From Streptococcus pseudopneumoniae (lineage in GTDB: Bacteria; Bacillota; Bacilli; Lactobacillales; Streptococcaceae): a stretch of DNA of 40,927 nt. Location: positions 1-40,927 of the forward strand of contig NZ_JWAJ01000148.1 of the NCBI RefSeq assembly GCF_001068775.1, written 5' to 3'. Below are positions 35,131-40,927 of the stretch, piece by piece. Each line of letters starts with the position of its first letter. Positions within the stretch are counted from its first letter, which is position 1. The notes under the pieces were generated by a model. The model was not told the DNA's origin. It did not search any database and saw nothing but the letters and a program-made list of their open reading frames with translations. A program made the position numbers and the translations under genes.

Positions 35131-35244
35131 ATACTCAATGAAAATCAAAGAGCAAACTAGGAAGCCAGCCGCAGGTTGCTCAAAGCACGGCTTTGAGGTT
35201 GCAGATAAAGCTGACGTAGTTTGAATTTGATTTTCGAAGAGTAT
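35131..35244 (-). repeat. BOX element, short form with one reduced boxB
   Basis: It opens ATACTCAATGAAAATCAAAG and closes GATTTTCGAAGAGTAT. boxC (GCAAACTAGGAAGCCAGCCG) and a boxB-type CAAAGCACGGCTTTG hairpin are clear. The boxA core with CGGCAAGGCGACG is missing, leaving only AGCTGACGTAGTTTG before the end. An internal deletion is likely. Confidence 0.8.
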
Positions 35245-35302
35245 AAGACTAGTCTTCAATGACAATTGGATGAGAGACCAAAGAAGCTGTTTTCTTTGAA
35301 AG

Positions 35303-35319
35303 TGTATTGAATCAATACA
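35303..35319. promoter_or_regulatory. 17-bp palindrome upstream of the esterase gene
   Basis: TGTATTGAATCAATACA is a perfect inverted repeat with 7-bp arms and a 3-bp centre, 144 nt before the esterase start. It could be an operator. The interval 35245-35405 otherwise has no recognisable gene; a second inverted repeat AGCTTC-GCT-GAAGCT is found near 35350-35365. Confidence 0.4.
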
Positions 35320-35405
35320 AAATGGAATGGATAAAACTACTTTCAGACTAGCTTCGCTGAAGCTGCAAAATTAAAATCACTTTCTATTTAAGAATCTACC
35401 TTGCA

Positions 35406-35435
35406 TTGCCTTACTTTGTGTGCTAGAGTTATGAT
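35406..35435 (+). promoter_or_regulatory. Putative promoter of the esterase gene
   Basis: TTGCCT (35406-35411) and TATGAT (35430-35435) are 18 bp apart, 28 nt before the start codon. The match to consensus is moderate. Confidence 0.5.
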
Positions 35436-35463
35436 AACGATTACAAAAATTAAGGAGAATTAT

Positions 35464-36444
35464 ATGAGAAACCCAGCACTAATAGAAGAAATGAAAACTT
35501 ACAGAGGGAGAGATGAAGTTCCGCAAGACTTTGACGCTTTTTGGGATGGTGAGATTGAGGAATTGTCAGTGTTACCAGACTATCAATTAGAGGAACGAGA
35601 CTTTCATATTCCAAATGTGAAGTGTTATGAGTTAAGCTTTAAAGCTACCCGTGATGGCCTTGTATATGCGCGTATAGTCTTACCAAAATCAGAAAAGAAA
35701 GTACCTGTCATTTTCCACTTCCATGGCTATATGGGACGTTGCTGGGATTGGACAGATATGCTAGCCTTTACAGTAGCTGGTTATGGTGTCGTATCGATGG
35801 ATGTTCGTGGACAATCTGGATACTCACAAGATGGCTTGCGCTCACCTCTCGGAAATACAGTTAAGGGCCAAATCATCCGCGGTGCTGTTGAAGGAAAAGA
35901 GCAACTTTTCTATAAGGATGTTTATCTTGATATTTATCAATTAGTTGAGATTGTAGCTAGCTTTCCACAAGTGGATGAGAGGCAATTAGCAAGCTATGGA
36001 GCTTCTCAAGGAGGGGCACTAGCTCTAGTGGCTGCGGGGCTAAATCCACGTATCAAGCGTACAGTTGCTATTTATCCATTCTTATCAGATTTTAGACGAG
36101 TGCTAGAGATTGGAAATACCAGCGAAGCCTATGATGAGCTCTTTCGTTACTTTAAGTTCCATGATCCATTCCATGAGACAGAAGAGCAGATTATGGAGAC
36201 GCTCGCTTATATCGATGTAAAAAATCTTGCCCATCGCATTAAGGGGGAAGTTCGAATGATTACTGGGCTTGATGATGATGTCTGCTATCCAATCACCCAG
36301 TTTGCTATTTACAACCGTCTGACTTGTGAAAAGAGTTATCGTATCATGCCTGAATACGCTCATGAGGCCATGAATGTTCATGTCAATGATCAAGTTTACA
36401 ATTGGTTGTGTGGTAGTGAGATTCCTTTTAAATATGTGAAGTGA
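35464..36444 (+). CDS. Acetyl xylan esterase / cephalosporin-C deacetylase family
   Basis: A 326-residue alpha/beta hydrolase of the AXE1 family (carbohydrate esterase family 7). The nucleophile serine is in YGASQGGALAL, the family RGQ motif is in DVRGQSGYS, the aspartate is in GLDDDVCYP and the histidine is in PEYAHEAMN near the end. The enzymes remove acetyl groups from short xylo-oligosaccharides and other acetylated sugars and from cephalosporin C. There is no signal peptide, so it acts in the cytoplasm on imported sugars, possibly acetylated sialic acids or xylo-oligomers (inference). AAGGAG precedes the ATG. An upstream in-frame extension has no ribosome-binding site. Confidence 0.9.
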   Translation: MRNPALIEEMKTYRGRDEVPQDFDAFWDGEIEELSVLPDYQLEERDFHIPNVKCYELSFKATRDGLVYARIVLPKSEKKVPVIFHFHGYMGRCWDWTDMLAFTVAGYGVVSMDVRGQSGYSQDGLRSPLGNTVKGQIIRGAVEGKEQLFYKDVYLDIYQLVEIVASFPQVDERQLASYGASQGGALALVAAGLNPRIKRTVAIYPFLSDFRRVLEIGNTSEAYDELFRYFKFHDPFHETEEQIMETLAYIDVKNLAHRIKGEVRMITGLDDDVCYPITQFAIYNRLTCEKSYRIMPEYAHEAMNVHVNDQVYNWLCGSEIPFKYVK

Positions 36445-36450
36445 TGAATG

Positions 36451-36475
36451 AGAGAGCCTAGTAGCTCTCTTTTTG
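36451..36475 (+). terminator. Terminator of the esterase gene
   Basis: AGAGAGC (36451-36457) is perfectly complementary to GCTCTCT (36464-36470), followed by TTTTG. Confidence 0.88.
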
Positions 36476-36778
36476 TATAGAGTCTAGTCAGCAAATATTC
36501 TAGTTCATATATACTTTGAAATTCAGCAACTCTTATAGCTATCACTGTATTTTAGGGAAAGAATGATAGAGTCCTTAATATGAACTATGATACGAATGCT
36601 TTGAAGCGGAAATGATAGATGAATGGCTATTTCTGAATCATACCCCAATGTTTTTCCCTGTATTAGAAAGGATATGGTAACTAAAGTCATCCATAAGAAG
36701 CCAACATGTTTTTTAAACCGATTTTTTCTTTGATTTTGTCATTCTTATGTCTAATGTGGTGGAACCTATTTCAATACA
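36476..36778. other. AT-rich intergenic region, no gene recognised
   Basis: No convincing gene, RNA or BOX element was seen here. A 19-codon frame near 36675 with AAAGGAT ahead of an ATG is too short to support. The sequence has stop codons in all frames and may be decayed DNA. Confidence 0.5.
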
Positions 36779-36808
36779 TTGAAAAGCGTCTGTAAAATGT
36801 GTTATAAT
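36779..36808 (+). promoter_or_regulatory. Putative promoter of the surface protease gene
   Basis: TTGAAA (36779-36784) and TATAAT (36803-36808) are 18 bp apart. It lies about 270 nt before the protease start, so the leader would be long. In that leader, ACAAATGAACATTTA (36834-36848) can pair with TAAATATCATTTGT (36929-36942), and TTAACTT-TGA-AAGTTAA (37050-37066) forms a hairpin just before the GTGAGG ribosome-binding site. Confidence 0.6.
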
Positions 36809-37079
36809 TTATAAGAAAATATACAGTTTCGCTACAAATGAACATTTATATATAAGTTTATGTATAACTTAGTTTTTCTGATTAGGATAATATCTTATAA
36901 AAAACTATATTCTTGGAGATACAGCACTTAAATATCATTTGTAAAGTAGCAAAATAGTCTATGTCTATTTTTATTGTAAGAATCAAAGTAGAGAGTGTTA
37001 TGCTAATGAAAACTGTAATATTTTATTTTTTAGAATATACTTGGATAAATTAACTTTGAAAGTTAAAGTGAGGTAATGT

Positions 37080-40000
37080 ATGTTTGTATGTTTAAAGGGT
37101 TTAGGGAAATTTCGTAAATCCAAAGCTTATGGTTTGGTTGGTTGTTTGACACTATCCGCAGTGATTGGCTTAGCTACACCAGAGTTACCAGTTATTGGTG
37201 GTGGGGTTGTTTATGCTGATGTCATTCAAGGTGGTAGCGATATTCACGATGTGGATGTTCATAGTAAATCTGCAGAAGGTGTTGCTATGACTTATACCAC
37301 TTATGATAGCGGAACAAGTGGAAAACAAACTGCGTCTGGCAGTGGTGTATTCGTAGCGCCGAATGTGATGGTGACAGTAGCTCATAACTACTATGATAAA
37401 AACCAAGAGGATAAGTCTGCGGTCTTGCGTGGTGGGGAGTCTGCTCGTAGTTATGTTGTAATGAACTCGGAAAAGGAGAAAAGTAATAAAGTACCTACTT
37501 CTGGTGTATCGGAAACTCTTGAAAAAGACTCTATTCATTTGTATAACGGAAAAGATTTTGGGAAAGATTATAGCAATGATTTAGCAGTAGTGGTAACTAA
37601 AAAGCCTGTAGAAGCTATGACAGGTGGTGAAGATTCACCAAGAGAATTGAGCCATAAAGAGGTTTCTACTGGTGATAAAATCACTATGGTCGGCTATCCC
37701 AATGATTTTTCTACTCCAAATTTAAGTAAAGAAAATAAAGCTCGCTTGAAAGACGGTAAGGCTTATTCAGTCTCAACAACTGTGAGCAGTATCAATAAAG
37801 AGAGTGGTGCAGTCACTTATCATTCCTCAGCTTTAGGAGGTTTTTCAGGTGCTCCTTTGTTTAATGATAAGGGAGAGGTAGTCGGTATCCACCAGCACGG
37901 AACAAATACTTCAAACGCTCCTGAGAGTGAGCGTATTGGCGGTGGTACTATCTTTACGGACAAGCACAGAGCTTGGATTCAGTCAATGATTGATAAATAT
38001 GGTATAAAGGGTTGGTATATAGATGGTGCAAACCGTTACTACTATGATGAAAATCATATAGCTTTAAAAGATGTAGAGTCTGAGATTGACGGTGCTTTGT
38101 ATAGTTTTGATGAAAAAGGTCGAGCTACTTTAGTAAAAGGTGAAGAAAAAGGTCGTGTTCTACTTCGAGTAGAAGATACTAAAGGAACTCGTTTGATTTC
38201 AGATAAGGTTGTTCAGGAAGGCCCTGTTGGAAGTGGCTTGAATTTTCATTTAAGACAAAATCCAGACTTCAAACAGTTAATAGCAACGTCCTCAACAGCT
38301 AAAGTGGTATCCTATAACAGAGTGCCAATTAACAAACTAGCAAGTGATACTAGTTGGTCTGATGACTATGTCAGTAAGTTAGCTTTAGGAGATACAATTA
38401 TAAGAGCGGTAGTAGATTCGGTAACTCCTCCATCTACCTCTTCTTCGGATTTTGCAAGAACTGAAGTTGGTAAAGTCGATTTGAGTGGTAAATCGAACTT
38501 ACCTGTTCCTAGTAAAGAGGTATTACAAGCTCCGAATGGTTCAGAGAATTTCTATGCTACAACGCACATTCAAACGCCAGATGGGTCGGGGTCAGGTACT
38601 TTAATTGCACCCAATTTGGTGTTAACAGTAGCTCATAATTTTTTAACAGTTAAAGGTTCTGAGGTAGTTACTAAATCTGGTCGCACCAATACAGTGTATA
38701 AAGCAACTTTACCGAATGGTAAGTCTGTGAATTTTTCAGATGATGATATTGTTTATTGGAATAAGAAAGATTCAGTATTTGGATTTAAAAATGACTTAGC
38801 TTTGGTTCGGTTAAAAGAAGCAGTAAAAGGAGTAGCTCCTGTAGAGGTTGTAAAACAATCTTCGAAAGTTGCAGAGGGGGATTCGGTTTCGGTCTATGGT
38901 TTTCCAGATAACAAGCTAAGTCCAGTTTTAGATAGCAAAGTAGTAGGAACTACAGACTTCGGTTCTGGAATAGAGGGAATTAGCTATGGAGGTACGAAAC
39001 CTGGAGCGTCTGGTGGTGGTCTTTATAATGATAAAGGTGCTTTAATTGGAGTTCACCAAAATGGTGTTGTAGGAAGCCGTAGTGGTGGTTTGGTTTTATC
39101 AAAAGAGCAGCTGGATTGGGTTCGTTCTTATATTGAGGGTCAACCAAAAGATCCTGTCTATGTGGAAGATAAAAAAGTGGAACCTTCTAAGAAGGATTCG
39201 GATAAGGATTTAGCTGGGAAATTAGATCCAAAAAAAGATAGTGGAAAAGAAGATTCTGGTATTTTAGGTACATCTGGTGACTTTGCAGCTCCTACAGTAG
39301 ATAAGCCAGAGTTTAAAGGTGGAGTTCCTTTCACTGAATCTCCTATACTGGAAATCCCAGAGTATACGGGTGTATTATCAACCTCAGGAGAAGAATCGGC
39401 CCCAACAGTTGAACAGCATGACTTTACAGACGGAGTTAACGGAGGCGAATCACTTGTTACAGAAGTTCCAGAGTATAGCGGTGTTCTCTCCACATTAGGA
39501 GACACTCCAGCCCCTATAGTAGATAAACCAGATTTTACAGGCGGAGTTAATGGTGCGGATGCTGAGGTCCATCATATTTCAGACTATACAGGTGGAGTTC
39601 CTTTCACTGAATCTCCTATACTGGAAATCCCAGAGTATACGGGTGTATTATCAACCTCAGGAGAAGAATCGGCCCCAACAGTTGAACAGCATGACTTTAA
39701 AGGCGGAGTGAATGGAGGCGAATCACTTGTTACAGAAGTTCCAGAGTATAGCGGTGTTCTATCCACATTAGGAGATTCTCCAGCTCCTACAGTAGCTAAG
39801 CCAGAGTTTAAAGGTGGCGTGAATGGAGGCGACTCACTTGTTATAGAAGTTCCAGAGTACAGAGGCTTCCTATCTACATTAGGTAATTCTCCAGCTCCTA
39901 CAGTAGCTAAGCCAGAGTTTAAAGGTGGCGTGAATGGTGCGGATGCTGAGATTCATCACCTTCCAGACTTCACAGGTGGAGTGAATGCAGTAACTAGTGT

Positions 40001-40730
40001 TGTGTATGATGTAGAAAATTATACAGAAGTATTATCTACAGCAGGAGAAGGAAGTTCAGTAGTGAAATCTACTGATAAACAAGTAAATAATAAAGACAGT
40101 AAGGATGAAGCAGAAACTAAGCACGTTATCATAGGAATTGCTAGTTCACAACGTATTTTAAAAAATGAAACAGGAAGTATTCAAATTCAAGCTTCAGAAG
40201 AAGTATTGAAAAATGTGATAGGTATTCAAATTCAAGAAGTTCAATTTAGTGATTTAAGTTCATTAAACTACAAAGCATTTGATATCAAATTGAAGGATGT
40301 AAATGGCAGATATGTTAAACCTGAAGGAAAAGTCCTTGTTACTTTTGCTACAGATCAGTCCGTTGAGAATGTTTATGCTGTGGATCCAGAAGGAAAACTA
40401 CACACTATTGAATTCGAACAAAAAGATGGAAAGATTATTTTTGAGACTAATAATTCTAGTATTTATGCGATGACTTTCCGATACTTCATTGACAATCCAC
40501 TATTTAAAAATCCTACAGAAGATAACAAGGCTGAAGAAGTTTCACTGTCATCTAAATTGTTATCTACAAATGAAAACTCTGAATCTAATCGATTAGAGAA
40601 TAAAGTAAGTAATAACGAACAGTCTAAGTTACCAAATACAGGTGAGAATAAATCAATAACAACAGTTTTGCTTGGTTTTGTGGGAATGATCCTTGGAGTA
40701 ATGATTTCCTATAAACAAAAAGACAGTTAA
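37080..40730 (+). CDS. LPXTG wall-anchored protein with two trypsin-like protease domains
   Basis: A 1216-residue surface protein. The signal peptide has a YSIRK-like region (FRKSKAYGLVGCLTL) and probably ends near residue 47. Protease domain 1 (about 70-310) has His102 (VTVAHN), Asp167 (SNDLAV) and Ser256 (GGFSGAP). Residues 311-350 match one cell-wall/choline-binding-type repeat (GWY...YYYDE...IDG.LYSFDEKG). Protease domain 2 (about 485-690) has His519 (LTVAHN), Asp572 (KNDLAL) and Ser644 (GASGGG). Both look like V8-type glutamyl endopeptidases. Residues 730-995 are a stalk of repeats of about 37 residues, then a domain of unknown fold (1015-1140). LPNTG (1184-1188), a membrane helix and a charged tail form the sortase signal. 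The in-frame ATG with GTGAGG 6 nt upstream was chosen. The target substrate is unknown. Confidence 0.93.
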   Translation: MFVCLKGLGKFRKSKAYGLVGCLTLSAVIGLATPELPVIGGGVVYADVIQGGSDIHDVDVHSKSAEGVAMTYTTYDSGTSGKQTASGSGVFVAPNVMVTVAHNYYDKNQEDKSAVLRGGESARSYVVMNSEKEKSNKVPTSGVSETLEKDSIHLYNGKDFGKDYSNDLAVVVTKKPVEAMTGGEDSPRELSHKEVSTGDKITMVGYPNDFSTPNLSKENKARLKDGKAYSVSTTVSSINKESGAVTYHSSALGGFSGAPLFNDKGEVVGIHQHGTNTSNAPESERIGGGTIFTDKHRAWIQSMIDKYGIKGWYIDGANRYYYDENHIALKDVESEIDGALYSFDEKGRATLVKGEEKGRVLLRVEDTKGTRLISDKVVQEGPVGSGLNFHLRQNPDFKQLIATSSTAKVVSYNRVPINKLASDTSWSDDYVSKLALGDTIIRAVVDSVTPPSTSSSDFARTEVGKVDLSGKSNLPVPSKEVLQAPNGSENFYATTHIQTPDGSGSGTLIAPNLVLTVAHNFLTVKGSEVVTKSGRTNTVYKATLPNGKSVNFSDDDIVYWNKKDSVFGFKNDLALVRLKEAVKGVAPVEVVKQSSKVAEGDSVSVYGFPDNKLSPVLDSKVVGTTDFGSGIEGISYGGTKPGASGGGLYNDKGALIGVHQNGVVGSRSGGLVLSKEQLDWVRSYIEGQPKDPVYVEDKKVEPSKKDSDKDLAGKLDPKKDSGKEDSGILGTSGDFAAPTVDKPEFKGGVPFTESPILEIPEYTGVLSTSGEESAPTVEQHDFTDGVNGGESLVTEVPEYSGVLSTLGDTPAPIVDKPDFTGGVNGADAEVHHISDYTGGVPFTESPILEIPEYTGVLSTSGEESAPTVEQHDFKGGVNGGESLVTEVPEYSGVLSTLGDSPAPTVAKPEFKGGVNGGDSLVIEVPEYRGFLSTLGNSPAPTVAKPEFKGGVNGADAEIHHLPDFTGGVNAVTSVVYDVENYTEVLSTAGEGSSVVKSTDKQVNNKDSKDEAETKHVIIGIASSQRILKNETGSIQIQASEEVLKNVIGIQIQEVQFSDLSSLNYKAFDIKLKDVNGRYVKPEGKVLVTFATDQSVENVYAVDPEGKLHTIEFEQKDGKIIFETNNSSIYAMTFRYFIDNPLFKNPTEDNKAEEVSLSSKLLSTNENSESNRLENKVSNNEQSKLPNTGENKSITTVLLGFVGMILGVMISYKQKDS
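39317..39589 (+). repeat. 273-bp internal repeat unit, copy 1
   Basis: The first 110 bp (39317-39426) are identical to 39590-39699. The similarity continues less perfectly for about 60 bp more through the VPEYSGVLSTLGD codons. The offset of 273 bp is 91 codons, so the reading frame is kept. The unit encodes the module GGVPFTESPILEIPEYTG and following repeats. Confidence 0.9.
39590..39699 (+). repeat. 110-bp perfect direct repeat, copy 2
   Basis: Identical to 39317-39426 in sequence. Identity at third codon positions shows a recent duplication or gene conversion within the stalk. Confidence 0.93.
39775..39826 (+). repeat. 52-bp direct repeat, copy 1
   Basis: Starts ATTCTCCAGCTCCTACAGTA and is identical to 39886-39937, an offset of 111 bp or 37 codons, the basic repeat length of the stalk. 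Confidence 0.9.
39886..39937 (+). repeat. 52-bp direct repeat, copy 2
   Basis: Second copy of 39775-39826, identical over 52 bp, encoding SPAPTVAKPEFKGGVNG. Confidence 0.9.
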
Positions 40731-40771
40731 CTTTGTCTGAAATCTCACTTTGAACTTCTATGTTAATCTAA

Positions 40772-40828
40772 AATAAACCAGTCTGGAGTCCTGTAAAAAG
40801 ATGGGAATTCTAGACTGGTTTTATTGAT
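40772..40828 (+). terminator. Terminator of the surface protease gene
   Basis: AATAAACCAGTCT (40772-40784) pairs with AGACTGGTTTTATT (40812-40825) through a one-base bulge. The 3' arm itself contains the T-run. The last 100 bases of the window (40829-40927) show nothing recognisable. Confidence 0.8.
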
Positions 40829-40927
40829 ATAGAAGTTTATAATAAGATTCGTAATTTTGAGTAATATAGTTAATTGAAACAAGAGCAAGACAAAAGAGCC
40901 TCGAAAAAAGTACTACAACTTGGCAAT

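Noticed and set aside
36676-36735. 19-codon small gene with AAAGGAT upstream
   Set aside because: Too short, with no recognisable features and no promoter.
39158-39505. Antisense open frames of 115 and 60 codons opposite the repeat stalk
   Set aside because: They are mirror images of the repeated coding sequence and have no start signals.

Overview
This window looks like chromosomal DNA of a low-GC Firmicute of the Streptococcus mitis/oralis/pneumoniae group. The evidence is the set of streptococcal genes (amiACDEF, an EndA-like nuclease behind epuA, lysA-pflA, sepM), four BOX repeats whose segments match the pneumococcal boxA, boxB and boxC modules, frequent extended -10 promoters (TGnTATAAT) and an LPXTG wall-anchored protein. 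The species cannot be fixed from sequence alone. The proteins look close to, but not the same as, the S. pneumoniae proteins I remember, so a commensal mitis-group strain is my preferred reading (inference).

Layout. 1-1520: an IS30-family insertion sequence embedded among several short hairpins. 1566-4016: rpmH (L34) and an orphan AliA/AliB-type peptide-binding lipoprotein. 4041-6219: a BOX element, a shared terminator and a KimA-like potassium importer on the minus strand. 6274-14509: tatD-rnmV, a large uncharacterised protein with a probable SseB-like C-terminal domain, then the tight cluster rsmA-rsgA-rpe-thiN-rmuC-yhaM (rRNA maturation, pentose phosphate pathway, thiamine diphosphate, DNA and RNA metabolism). 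14519-17683: purR, lysA and pflA, apparently three separate units. 17727-19036: yidC and acyP on the minus strand, with acyP divergent from an rRNA methyltransferase gene. 19028-26517: a BI-1 family membrane protein, asnA, rsmD-coaD-sepM, a DUF1146 protein with murA and epuA, and the membrane nuclease gene endA. 26824-28391: a CorC/HlyC-type CBS transporter and tRNA-Cys. 28470-35020: the complete oligopeptide permease operon amiACDEF. 35021-40828: an accessory-looking end with a BOX element, a cephalosporin-C deacetylase/acetyl xylan esterase and a 1216-residue wall-anchored protein with two trypsin-like protease domains and a repeat stalk.

How the genes fit together. AmiA, and probably the orphan AliA/B-like lipoprotein 24 kb away, capture peptides for the AmiCDEF permease. 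The secreted dual protease could release peptides outside the cell (inference). MurA and LysA (lysine for the peptidoglycan stem) feed cell-wall synthesis, and the YidC insertase supports membrane protein biogenesis. RsmA, RsgA, RsmD, the SpoU methyltransferase, RNase M5 and L34 all serve ribosome assembly.

The observations most worth following are: three genes (SpoU-type methyltransferase, rsmD, DUF1146) whose start codon lies only 6-7 nt after an extended -10 box, which predicts leaderless mRNAs; the tandem serine-protease surface protein with a recently duplicated stalk; the unusual SseB-domain protein at 7780-9180; and the hairpins around the IS30 copy that resemble its own ends.
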